A DNA stretch of 64,000 bases from the NCBI RefSeq assembly GCF_011617245.1, contig NZ_CP050152.1, positions 3,152,503 to 3,216,502 of the forward strand, in the 5' to 3' direction. A program made the position numbers and the translations under genes. The DNA comes from Brevibacterium atlanticum (GTDB lineage: Bacteria > Actinomycetota > Actinomycetes > Actinomycetales > Brevibacteriaceae). Below, piece by piece: positions 19,466 to 27,280 of the stretch. The notes below the pieces were generated by a model. That model was not told the origin of the DNA, ran no database searches, and worked only from the letters and a program-made list of their open reading frames with translations. The first letter of the stretch is position 1, and each line of letters begins with the position of its first letter.

Positions 19466-20457
19466 GGCGCTTCCCCAGTCGATCGTGCGATCTGCGGGCC
19501 CTGCGCCGAGGCGGCCCGGCCTGTTCGCGCATGCGTCCTCACCGTCGCCGAGCCTCGTCGTCTCGGGCCTGAGACGATCGATCCGCCGAGGCAGTCAGCG
19601 AACTCCTCGGCGAAGTCGGCAAGCAGGGCTATGTCTTCGTCCGCTGCGGCCGCCAACGTATAGCCCCGAGAGATGGTCGGGTCGATGAGCGGTACCCAGG
19701 GAAGTTCGAGTTCCGCGGCTTCGGCTTCGCTGCAAAGCAGCAGGTCACCCTCACTGAGCACCGCGGCGACTGCGTCGGGATCTGAGGTGTCCACGACGAC
19801 TTGGTAGGGAAGCAGGCCCGCGGTCTCGGCGCATCGCCGGATCCGGTCGCGGATGTGTGGGACGTTGTCCTCGCTCGTCAGTCGCAGGCGTCGACCTGCG
19901 AGTTCGAAGTCGTCACCGGGGACCCGCGAACGGGATCTCCTCAGATCAGCGATACGCACAGGAGCCATCAGGGGAGAGCGATGAGCACATCCCAACGCGA
20001 CGGCCCATGTGCCTTCGTCCGCGGGAACGGCTCGCAGCAACGCGCGCACTCTTCTCCCAGCGAGATCGTCGGCTCGCTGGCCCGGCGGTACGGAGTGGAA
20101 GTCGACCCGCAGTCCCCTGTCTTTCACCGAGGCGGCCAACACCGCAAGGTTCCGTCTGGAGCAGGCCGTCGGAACCGCCAGGGAGATCGGCCGCAGCTTC
20201 GCGCTGTCGGCGTCGAGCATCATCTCGTCGGCCAGTTCGACGAGGCGGGTCGCCGAGGCGAGCATGTCACGCCCGAACGGAGTGAGGCTGACTCCGCGTC
20301 CGGTCCGTTCGAAGAGACGCGCACCGAGCTGCTTCTCGAGTCCGGCGATGCGCCGGCTGGCCACCGGCTGCGGGATCCCGTTGGCGGCAGCACCAAGTGT
20401 CATGCTGCCGAGTTCGCTGACGGCGGTGAATGTTCGGCACGCGTTAACCAGGTCCAT
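19462..20457 (-). CDS. LysR family regulator, AmpR/BlaA-type candidate
   Basis: 331 residues from the ATG at 20457, which lies 6 bases after a TATCAT box. The N-terminal winged HTH is clear: FTAVSELGSMTLGAAANGIPQPVASRRIAGLEKQLGARLF, given here only as landmarks (residues ~10-50). The effector domain follows, with a short Pro/Arg-rich tail. It is divergent from a class A beta-lactamase gene 173 bases away and coupled downstream to a beta-lactamase-fold gene, the layout expected for a regulator of beta-lactamase expression. The upstream in-frame extension to 20712 would cover the divergent promoter and is rejected. Confidence 0.85.
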   Translation of the reverse strand: MDLVNACRTFTAVSELGSMTLGAAANGIPQPVASRRIAGLEKQLGARLFERTGRGVSLTPFGRDMLASATRLVELADEMMLDADSAKLRPISLAVPTACSRRNLAVLAASVKDRGLRVDFHSVPPGQRADDLAGRRVRALLRAVPADEGTWAVALGCAHRSPLMAPVRIADLRRSRSRVPGDDFELAGRRLRLTSEDNVPHIRDRIRRCAETAGLLPYQVVVDTSDPDAVAAVLSEGDLLLCSEAEAAELELPWVPLIDPTISRGYTLAAAADEDIALLADFAEEFADCLGGSIVSGPRRRGSATVRTHARTGRAASAQGPQIARSTGEAP

Positions 20458-20463
20458 CACCTC

Positions 20464-20469
20464 ATGATA
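20464..20469 (-). promoter_or_regulatory. -10 box for leaderless transcription of the LysR gene
   Basis: On the minus strand TATCAT is followed by 6 bases (GAGGTG) and the ATG at 20457. The neighbouring direct repeat TGATATG (near 20464 and 20478 on the plus strand) could be part of a LysR binding site for both divergent genes. Confidence 0.45.
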
Positions 20470-20630
20470 TGCGTTGCTGATATGGCAGCTGATGTTCGAG
20501 TCTTCGACTGCATGACGAGAACGGAGAAGGATAGTCAGCACCGAGCATTGCGAGCTCGTCGACAGTGAGACCGCTCCTGTCCGAACGCCCAATCCCACAG
20601 CGACTGACCAGGAGAGAACGGAACGAATCG

Positions 20631-21557
20631 ATGAACATCCGAGCACTGCAGATTCTTGCAGCGTCGACGGCGACGGTTCTGGTCGCCGCCGGCTGCGCTT
20701 CAAGCGAGGCACAACCAGCGGACGAGTCCGGTTCTTATACCGACGCGGCGCCAGCGGTCACGGAGGATTCCGCTCACCGGCAGCTCGACAATCAACTCAA
20801 GGCCCTCGAAGACCGCTACGACGCGAGAGTCGGAGTCAGCGCTGTCGACACGGCGGACGGCACTACGGTCGGCCATCGGGGAGATGAACGCTTCGGCTTC
20901 GCCTCGACTCTCAAGGTGTTCGCGGTGGCCGAGCTCCTCGACCGCACGACGCCGAAGCAGCTCAAAAAGAACGTGACGTGGACACAGGACGATGTCGACG
21001 AAGCCGGTTGGACGCCTGTGACCGGCAAGCACGTCGATGACGGTCTTCCCCTGACCGACATCGCCGAGGCCGCGCTGCGAGTCAGCGACAACGCCGCGAT
21101 GAACATCGTGCTCGATGAGATCGGCGGTCCCGAGGGTCTCAATGCGGCGCTGGAAAACGAGGGAGATGCAACCACTGAGATCGTCGACGAGGAGCCTGGT
21201 CTCAACGTCGTCACCCCCGGACGCACCGACAACACCACGACTCCGGACGCTCTTACAGCAGATCTGAAAGGACTGCTCGATCCCCGACGGCTGTCGACCG
21301 ATGACAGAGACCAGCTGCTGGAATGGATGTCGGACAACGAGACCGGAGATCCCCTCATCCGTGCCGGGGCTCCCGACGGGTGGAGCGTCAAGGACAAGTC
21401 TGGCCACTCCGACACGATTCAGAACGACATCGCCGTCGTGACACCTCCGGGCGAGGACCCGATCGTGCTGTCGGTGCTCACCGAAGCGAAGGACCCAGAT
21501 TCCGGAGCGGCGCTCGTCGCTGCCGTCGCCGAGGCGGTGCTCGACGGGTTCCGCTGA
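20631..21557 (+). CDS. bla: Class A beta-lactamase, lipoprotein
   Basis: 308 residues from the ATG at 20631, which begins a proper lipoprotein signal (lipobox VAAGC, Cys22). All class A landmarks are visible: STLK at 92-95, SDN at 152-154, EPGLN at 188-192 (the ExxLN general-base motif), and KSG at 256-258 in place of KTG. It should hydrolyse penicillins and perhaps cephalosporins at the outer face of the membrane. Divergent from the LysR gene, which probably controls it. GGAGAG lies 14-20 bases upstream. The in-frame ATG at 20565 is less likely because it precedes the signal peptide by 22 residues. Confidence 0.92.
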   Translation: MNIRALQILAASTATVLVAAGCASSEAQPADESGSYTDAAPAVTEDSAHRQLDNQLKALEDRYDARVGVSAVDTADGTTVGHRGDERFGFASTLKVFAVAELLDRTTPKQLKKNVTWTQDDVDEAGWTPVTGKHVDDGLPLTDIAEAALRVSDNAAMNIVLDEIGGPEGLNAALENEGDATTEIVDEEPGLNVVTPGRTDNTTTPDALTADLKGLLDPRRLSTDDRDQLLEWMSDNETGDPLIRAGAPDGWSVKDKSGHSDTIQNDIAVVTPPGEDPIVLSVLTEAKDPDSGAALVAAVAEAVLDGFR

Positions 21558-21604
21558 CATCCGCTGACTCCACGGACAGCCGCCGACCTGATCGGCGCAG
21601 TCGG

Positions 21605-21610
21605 TAGAGT
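21605..21610 (+). promoter_or_regulatory. -10 box for leaderless transcription of the SRPBCC gene
   Basis: TAGAGT is followed by 7 bases and the ATG at 21618. Confidence 0.4.
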
Positions 21611-21617
21611 TACGAGC

Positions 21618-22109
21618 ATGACCGCATCTCTTACCTTTGCCGATTCGATTCTCATCAATGCTGATCCGAATACCGTCTATGCAACGGTCTCAGACGTAAC
21701 ACGAACCGGCGAGTGGTCGCCGATCTGTCGTGAGTGCTGGTGGGACGACGGCGACGGGCCACAGGTCGGCGCCTGGTTCACCGGACGCAACGTCACTGCG
21801 GACCGCGAATGGGAGACTCGCAGTCAGGTCATCGTCGCCGATGACGGACGTGCGTTCGGGTGGAGCGTGGGACCCGGCCGGGTTCACTGGACCTACCGCG
21901 TGGAGGCAGTGGACGGTGGCACTCGGCTCACCGAGTCGTGGGAGTTCCTCCCCGAAGGTCAGGAGTTCTTCGTCGAGAAATACGGGGACCGGGCTGACGA
22001 GCAGGTCGCTGAGCGCACGGCGGCGGCGAGGAAGGGCATCCCTGAGACCCTCCGCGCGATCAAGAGGGTCATCGAACAGCAGGACGAGATCTCAAGGAGG
22101 AGAGCATGA
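21618..22109 (+). CDS. SRPBCC (START-like) family protein
   Basis: 163 residues with the polyketide-cyclase/SRPBCC layout: a first strand (FADSILINADPNTVYATVSD) followed by WSPICRECWWDDG, a long curved sheet with GRNVTADREWETRSQV and WTYRVEAVDGGTRLTESWEF, and a C-terminal helix. Such proteins bind small hydrophobic ligands in a deep cleft; no substrate can be predicted. Its stop overlaps the next start (ATGA), so it is coupled to the ProC-like gene. Confidence 0.85.
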   Translation: MTASLTFADSILINADPNTVYATVSDVTRTGEWSPICRECWWDDGDGPQVGAWFTGRNVTADREWETRSQVIVADDGRAFGWSVGPGRVHWTYRVEAVDGGTRLTESWEFLPEGQEFFVEKYGDRADEQVAERTAAARKGIPETLRAIKRVIEQQDEISRRRA

Positions 22110-22903
22110 GCACGATCGGATTCATCGGAGTCGGAGAGATCGCCTCGGCGATGGTCGAGGGTCTGAGCGCAGGCACCGCCACTGAAGACGGCGGCCGGGC
22201 TGAGAACGGCCTGCGGTTCGCTCTCTCCCCGCGCAATGCCGACCACGCACGTCATCTGGCCGGCACAATTGGGACCGCCGAGGTGGCCGCAAGCAATCAG
22301 GAGGTCGTCGATCGCAGCGACCTCATCGTCCTCGCAGTCCTGCCTCAGCAGGCTGCCGACGTCCTCGACGACCTCGACATTCCGGCGGAGAAGACCGTGG
22401 TCAGCGCAGTTGCCGGAGTCTCCACCGACGTACTGGCAGACCATCTGCCGAACTCACCGAGGGTCGTGCGGATCATCCCACTCCCAGCCGTCCGTGAGCG
22501 CATGGGCGTGACGGCGATGTACCCCGCCGACCACGATGTCGAGGCCCTCCTCGACCTCCTCGGCGGGTCGGTCACTGCCGAGGACGAGACGAAGTTCAGC
22601 ACCCTGTCCGCAGTCACCGCAACGATGTCGGCACACTTCGCGTTCCTGCAGACGATCACCGCGTGGCTGGTCGACCGGGGCTGGGACCAGGCCGATGCCG
22701 ACCACTTCATCCGCGGTCAGTTCGTCGGTCTCGGCACCACTCTCGACCAATCCGAGGCCCCGATCGCCGACCTCGTCGCCGCCCACGAAACCCCGGGCGG
22801 CCTCAACGAGCAGGTCAACCGGGACTGGATGGACGAGACGAACCGCGCGAACCTCGCAGCGACGCTCGACGCCGTGTTCGAACGAGTGACCAACGCCGAC
22901 TGA
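22106..22903 (+). CDS. Pyrroline-5-carboxylate reductase-like NAD(P)-binding protein
   Basis: 265 residues. It starts with a Rossmann motif (IGFIGVGEIASAMVEGL), has SPRNADHARHLA after the second strand, then VVSAVAGVSTDVLADHLP and RIIPLPAVRERMGVTAMYP, all matching the ProC/P5CR fold. The C-terminal dimerisation helices lack a clear copy of the usual GxTxxxG proline motif, so a housekeeping ProC role is uncertain; many such paralogs are annotated only as NAD(P)-binding oxidoreductases. Coupled by ATGA overlap to the SRPBCC gene. Confidence 0.8.
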   Translation: MSTIGFIGVGEIASAMVEGLSAGTATEDGGRAENGLRFALSPRNADHARHLAGTIGTAEVAASNQEVVDRSDLIVLAVLPQQAADVLDDLDIPAEKTVVSAVAGVSTDVLADHLPNSPRVVRIIPLPAVRERMGVTAMYPADHDVEALLDLLGGSVTAEDETKFSTLSAVTATMSAHFAFLQTITAWLVDRGWDQADADHFIRGQFVGLGTTLDQSEAPIADLVAAHETPGGLNEQVNRDWMDETNRANLAATLDAVFERVTNAD

Positions 22904-22908
22904 CCGCT

Positions 22909-22974
22909 AATTGCTACGTGACGGCGGCCCAGCAACCTGGCGCGAGGTTGCTGGGCCGCCGTCGGGTAGCAATT
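22909..22974. repeat. Dispersed palindromic repeat, copy 2
   Basis: A 66-base palindrome (33-bp arms with two mismatches and one G-T) whose outer ends read AATTGCTAC and GTAGCAATT-like. Same element as at 18394 and 47594. It fills the gap between the convergent ProC-like and fhs genes. Confidence 0.9.
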
Positions 22975-22977
22975 GGG

Positions 22978-24816
22978 TCAGAAGAGGCCGGTGATGTTGC
23001 CGTCCTCGGTGACGTCGATCTTCAGCGCTGACGGTTCCTTCGGCAGGCCGGGCATCGTCATGATGTCACCGGCGATGACGACGACGAAGCCGGCTCCCGC
23101 CGAGAGCCTCACGTCTTTGACCTCGATGATGTGGCCTGTCGGAGCCCCGCGCAGACTCGCATCCGTCGACAGCGAATACTGGGTCTTCGCGATGCACACG
23201 GGCGCGTCTCCGTACCCCTCCTCGGTGAACTGCTTGAGCTTCCGCTTCACCGCGGTCGGCAGATCGACATCGGCAGCTTGGTAGATCCGCTGGGCGATGG
23301 TGCGGATCTTGTCTTCCAGCGGCTGGTCGAGCTCGTAGCTGAACCTCGCCGAGGCCGCCCGCGAGGCAGCTCCCGACGCCGAGGCGGTCGTTGCCGGAGG
23401 TGCTTCGGCGTCCCCGGCGGCCACGCCCCCGACGAAGAGTGAACCGTCTTCGACAGCAGGTCCGGCCGTACCGTCGCGCCCACCGGCCCGAGCCCCAGCG
23501 CCCGCACCACCAGCCGCCTCAACCACAGCCTCGGCGAGCGCCAGCGCACCCTTGCCTCCGTCCGCCCAGTGTGTGGACTCAACAGCCGCAATCCCCAACC
23601 CCCTCAAGTGCGAAATCGCCGCTGCCATCTCCTCATCGGTGTCCGTGGGGAACCGGTTGAAGCACACCACCGGGGTCAGCCCGTAGATCTCGCGCAGGTT
23701 CTTACAGTGCAGCTCGAGGTTGCTCATCCCCTCGATCACGGCTGACTCATTCGTTGAGTTCACATCGGCAACGTCGACCCCACCGTGATACTTCAGTGCC
23801 CGCAGGGTCGCGACGACGACCACGGCCGAGGGCCAGATGCCCGCGGTCCGGCACTTGATGTCGAGGAACTTCTCGGCCCCGAGGTCCGCACCGAACCCGG
23901 CCTCCGTGACGACCCAGTCCCCCAAGGCCAACCCGGCCTTCGTGGCCAGCAGACTGTTGCAGCCGTGCGCGATATTCGCGAAGGGCCCGCCGTGGATGAA
24001 CGCCGGCGAATGCTCGAGCGTCTGCACGAGGTTCGGTGCCAAGGCATTGCGCAGCAGCGCGGTCATCGCGCCGGCCGCACCGATGTCTGCCACGGTGATC
24101 GGTTCGCGGCCGCGGCTGTGCGCCAGCACGATCCGACCCAGCCGCTCCTTGAGGTCCGCCAACGAGGTGGCCAGGCAGAACACCGCCATCACCTCGCTGG
24201 CGACGACGATGTCGAAGGCGTCCTCGCGGGGCACTCCCCCGTTGAGTCCGCCGAGCCCGATGACCACCCCGCGCAGCGCGCGATCGTTGAGGTCGACGAC
24301 CCGGCGGATGTGGATGCGCCGCGGGTCGACGTCGAGCACGTTGCCGAAGTGGATGTGGTTGTCGAGCATCGTCGCGGCGAGGTTGTTCGCCGCGGCAATG
24401 GCCGCGAAATCGCCGGTGAAGTGGAGGTTGATGTCCTCCATCGGCACGACCTGTGCGTATCCGCCGCCGGCCGCCCCGCCTTTCATCCCGAAGACCGGGC
24501 CCATGCTCGGCTCCCGCAGAGCGAGCACGGCCTTGCCGACTTCGGGCTTCGACCGGGCGAGTTCGTTGAGCCCGTCGGCCAGTCCGATGCTCGTCGTCGT
24601 CTTACCCTCCCCGGCCGGGGTCGGGCTCATGGCCGTGACGAGGATGAGCCGGCCATCATCGGTGCCGGCCGCAGCCTCATCGAGGACGTCGATCGGCACC
24701 TTCGCCTTCGTCCATCCGTGGGGAATGATGTCCTTCGCGTCGAGACCGAGTCCGGCGGCGATGTCGACGATCGGATCGAGCTCGGCGCTGAGCGCAATAT
24801 CCATATCAGTGGTCAT
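22978..24816 (-). CDS. fhs: Formate-tetrahydrofolate ligase with an internal Ala/Gly-rich insert
   Basis: 612 residues against a usual ~555-560. It makes 10-formyl-tetrahydrofolate from formate, ATP and THF. The P-loop-like motif TPAGEGKTT is at 66-74; further landmarks are GGAAGGGYAQVVPMEDINLHF, NALAPNLVQTLEHSPAF, GAEKFLDIKCR and the C-terminal LSAGAGFVVVIAGDIMTMPGLP. The extra length is an Ala/Gly/Ser-rich stretch at about residues 432-490 (nt ~23345-23520), directly before the FSYELDQPLEDKI block, which looks like a flexible loop added on the surface. Start at 24816, with a second in-frame ATG at 24804. Confidence 0.95.
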   Translation of the reverse strand: MTTDMDIALSAELDPIVDIAAGLGLDAKDIIPHGWTKAKVPIDVLDEAAAGTDDGRLILVTAMSPTPAGEGKTTTSIGLADGLNELARSKPEVGKAVLALREPSMGPVFGMKGGAAGGGYAQVVPMEDINLHFTGDFAAIAAANNLAATMLDNHIHFGNVLDVDPRRIHIRRVVDLNDRALRGVVIGLGGLNGGVPREDAFDIVVASEVMAVFCLATSLADLKERLGRIVLAHSRGREPITVADIGAAGAMTALLRNALAPNLVQTLEHSPAFIHGGPFANIAHGCNSLLATKAGLALGDWVVTEAGFGADLGAEKFLDIKCRTAGIWPSAVVVVATLRALKYHGGVDVADVNSTNESAVIEGMSNLELHCKNLREIYGLTPVVCFNRFPTDTDEEMAAAISHLRGLGIAAVESTHWADGGKGALALAEAVVEAAGGAGAGARAGGRDGTAGPAVEDGSLFVGGVAAGDAEAPPATTASASGAASRAASARFSYELDQPLEDKIRTIAQRIYQAADVDLPTAVKRKLKQFTEEGYGDAPVCIAKTQYSLSTDASLRGAPTGHIIEVKDVRLSAGAGFVVVIAGDIMTMPGLPKEPSALKIDVTEDGNITGLF

Positions 24817-24941
24817 AAGGCCATCATGCCGCTTATGGTCCGTTTTGTGACCACCCCCGAACCGAGAATTCGTGCAATGTGCACTGGGCCCCGTGCACCG
24901 AAGCAGCCCCTCGCCGAGGTGGCCCTCCAGTGCATGCCCTA

Positions 24942-24956
24942 CTGAGCATTTCGCGG
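24942..24956. repeat. Iteron-like copy downstream of the DUF4143 pseudogene
   Basis: CTGAGCATTTCGCGG, the same 15-base unit as the three tandem copies at 26281-26341, in the same orientation. Together they bracket the DUF4143 gene. Confidence 0.65.
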
Positions 24957-24982
24957 TGTACCGCCTCAGAGTCCATCCACGC

Positions 24983-26260
24983 TCAAGGACCGAGCAGCGC
25001 CAACGGAATCACCGCAACCCCGTCGGGACGACGGTAGGCCGACTCGCCCGTAGTTATGACCACTCGATTGACCAGTCGATCCCCGACCTTCTTCGCCAGC
25101 CAATTGAGATGTCGCACGTCGGAGTCGCCGACTGTTGCGGCCAGTTTGACCTCAATGGCCACAACGCGTCGATCTTCACTCTCGACGAGACGATGAGGTC
25201 GATCTCGCGGTCGGTGTCCCTCGTCCTCAAGTGTCCCACCCGTGCTTCGGCTGCTTCCGCGTAAACCCGCACACTCTGAGTCACCAGCGATTCGAACAGC
25301 GCTCCGAGCCATGTACGAGTCGCAGCCGCGGCTCTTTGTCCGTCTCCTTTGAGCAGGCCGCTTTGACCGACCCCGCTCAATCTTGCGGCGATGGCTGGAT
25401 CGACAAGGTGATGCTTCGGGGTTCTGGTGAGCCGCTTGAGCGGATTGAATCCCGGGGTCCATGCAGGCGGCGGGTCGAGGATGAAGAGCCGTTGCAGATG
25501 CTCTCGATACGAGTGGACTGTATTTCGCGCAGGTTTGTCAGCCTCTCCGGCCGTCGCCGCGTCAAGAATCTGTGTGAAGTTTGCATCGGTCGACGTTGCG
25601 GCCCCGCAGGCTGACAGCCACGACCTCAGCGTGTCAGGTCGTTTGACCTCGATTCCGTTGTCGGGCAGTTCCTTTTCCACGATCCGCGAGACGTAACTGT
25701 CGAGCTGAAGGCGGCGGGCTCTGGCAGGCAACTGCCTGATGTCGGGAAAACCCGAAGCGAGTATCTCTTCGGTGTATTGCGACAGCCGGATCGGCGATTG
25801 CCCACCAATCGCAAGCTCTGCATCGCGCAGGAGCTCCGACAGGGAAAACGCTGGGTTCGCATAACTCTCGCTCGGCCAGCGACAGAGGACGCATGGTCAT
25901 CGTGACGATACGGCCTGCTCCGGAATGGATTCGCGCGTTCGGTGCCACGCCCGCCGACCCCGCAAATAGGAACCGACCGCCGGAAGAGTCATCATCAACG
26001 GCGGTTCGAACCCTGTCCCAGACCTCCGGCACAAGTTGCTAACCGTCGATCAGGACCGGCGTAGGAATATCGACAATGTGATCGTAATCGGCCACAACGA
26101 CTTCTCGCTGGGCAGGTCGATTCAGTGACAGAACAGACCGCACACGCTGTGTCGCCGTTGTTGTCTTGCCCACGCCCTTAGCACCCTCTACAGCGATCGC
26201 CGACAGGGGCGGAAAGACCTCATCCAGAACGGAGTCAATGATTCGCCTGCTGTATGACAT
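24983..26260 (-). pseudogene. Broken AAA ATPase with DUF4143 domain
   Basis: Joined across frames, the pieces give a ~420-residue protein of the AAA_14/DUF4143 class: P-loop VEGAKGVGKTTTA near the N-terminus, FLFAGSAGVAPNA, RPLSLAEREL, then DSYVSRIVEKELPDNG, a DUF4143 domain with LGALFESLVTQSVRVYAE, and EIDLIV...VVAIEVKL. Three lesions are readable: a TAG stop after VLID at about 26038; one extra T in a TTTT run (AAAA at 25845-25848 on the plus strand), repaired on paper to EPSVSLSELL; and a 5-bp tandem duplication GACGA GACGA at 25184-25193. The gene cannot make a full protein. It is read from the iteron-bearing region upstream. Confidence 0.9.
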
Positions 26261-26730
26261 AGACCGAATCCACCACCTGATTGAGCAGATCGCGGTATTT
26301 CTATTGAGCAGATCGCGATGTTCTCACTGAGCATCTCGCAATCCTGTCCAGTCTCACCACTCTCAGCTCGCCCCGCGTACTCCGAGCATTCCAGGAACCG
26401 AGTCATCAGGTCATGCCGGCACCCGCGGACGTGGAGGAGGAAGGTCTCGGCGGTTCCGAGAGCCGCACGTTGGCGACGGATCGCATCGATGCGGGCTTCG
26501 ATGATCACGGCACGACCAGCCTCGCCGCGGTGAAGGATCGCCCTGATCTCCGCGAGACTCATCCCCACACTTTGGCAGGACAGCACGATCCGGCCCCTGC
26601 TCACGTGCTCGTCCGAATAGTCTCGATGCCCCGCACCCGTCCGGTCGGGCACAACGACGCCTTCGTCTTCCCAATGCCGCAGTACGTGCGTGGCCACCCC
26701 GAGTTCGCGTGCTGCCTCACCGATCTTCAT
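26188..26730 (-). CDS. MerR family regulator with an abnormal C-terminal tail
   Basis: 180 residues from the ATG at 26730. The HTH and wing are typical: MKIGEAARELGVATHVLRHW, then GHRDYSDEHVSRGRIVLSC, followed by a helix that dimerises the family. MerR proteins of this subtype end near the sequence FLECSEYAG (about residue 131). Here the frame runs on ~50 residues through the iterons (GQDCEMLSENIAICSIEIP) and into the start of the DUF4143 pseudogene. This suggests that arrival of that cassette removed the natural end. It is divergent from a hydrolase remnant and shares with it a classical MerR operator-promoter. Confidence 0.82.
   Translation of the reverse strand: MKIGEAARELGVATHVLRHWEDEGVVVPDRTGAGHRDYSDEHVSRGRIVLSCQSVGMSLAEIRAILHRGEAGRAVIIEARIDAIRRQRAALGTAETFLLHVRGCRHDLMTRFLECSEYAGRAESGETGQDCEMLSENIAICSIEIPRSAQSGGGFGLCHTAGESLTPFWMRSFRPCRRSL
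26281..26341. repeat. Three 15-bp iterons at exact 23-bp spacing
   Basis: Copies begin at 26281 (TTGAGCAGATCGCGG), 26304 (TTGAGCAGATCGCGA) and 26327 (CTGAGCATCTCGCAA). They lie directly upstream of the DUF4143 ATPase start at 26260. The 23-base period is about two helical turns, so bound proteins would sit on one face of the DNA. Confidence 0.85.
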
Positions 26731-26747
26731 CCGCCTATCATGCCGTC

Positions 26748-26778
26748 TTGACTTCAGGTGAACCTGAAGTTCTAGGTT
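26748..26778 (+). promoter_or_regulatory. MerR-type operator-promoter with 19-bp spacer, leaderless
   Basis: -35 TTGACT (26748-26753) and -10 TAGGTT (26773-26778) are 19 bp apart, the spacing that MerR activators correct by DNA distortion. A perfect 9-bp dyad, ACTTCAGGT-GA-ACCTGAAGT (26751-26770), fills the spacer. The -10 is followed by 6 bases and the ATG at 26785. Confidence 0.85.
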
Positions 26779-26784
26779 CGAGAC

Positions 26785-27140
26785 ATGGACGACCACGACA
26801 CCACCTCGCAGTCCCGCCGTATCACTTTGAGCGACGGCGCCGAGGTGGCCACCCGGATCATCGGCCCCGACCGACACTCTCCCCTGAGCACACCGCACCC
26901 ATCGTCGACCGCCTCGTCGAAGTGCGATGTCCAGTCCGCATCGGGTGGGGTGAGAACGATCCGTGGATTCCCGTCGAGCAATCCTCCTGTCGCCTGGCTC
27001 GCCTGCTGCCAGCAGACCCCAGCCTCACTCACTTCCCCGGTGCCGGGCACGTGGTGGCTTTCGAGGCGCCGTCGGATCTGACGACGGATCTCAAGGACTG
27101 GTTCTCCGGCCAATTCCTCACTGACGAAGGGGGCAGTTGA
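26785..27140 (+). pseudogene. Alpha/beta hydrolase with central deletion and frameshift
   Basis: Starts as MDDHDTTSQSRRITLSDGAE, the first strand of an alpha/beta hydrolase. At about 26880-26900 it jumps in another frame to the C-terminal third: HTAPIVDRLVEVRCPVRIGW, then GENDPWIP (catalytic Asp region) and GAGHVVAFEAP (catalytic His). The middle ~150 residues, including the nucleophile elbow, are gone. The intact ends and the preserved MerR promoter show this was the MerR target gene. Confidence 0.82.
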
Positions 27141-27280
27141 ACACTCGGGCACGGCCGTGGGTTCATCAATGAGACGATGGTCCCATGCATTCGTTCGGGG
27201 CCCATGTCACCGACGTCTGAATCATCGTCGAATCGACATCTCCCGGAAACAGCCAAACCAACCGCACAAAGCAGGACCCA

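Noticed and set aside
19462..20712. LysR frame extended to 416 residues
   Set aside because: The extension would cover the divergent beta-lactamase promoter and part of its coding start. The HTH begins right at ATG 20457.
18394..22974. The three-copy palindrome as CRISPR repeats
   Set aside because: Copies are kilobases apart, palindromic and without spacers.
25054..25731. The 225-residue open piece of the DUF4143 gene as a real short gene
   Set aside because: It starts inside the domain, lacks the P-loop half and is continued in other frames on both sides.
26281..26341. Iterons as a replication origin or CRISPR array
   Set aside because: Only three copies, upstream of an ATPase gene, with no Rep or Cas gene; best seen as an operator array.
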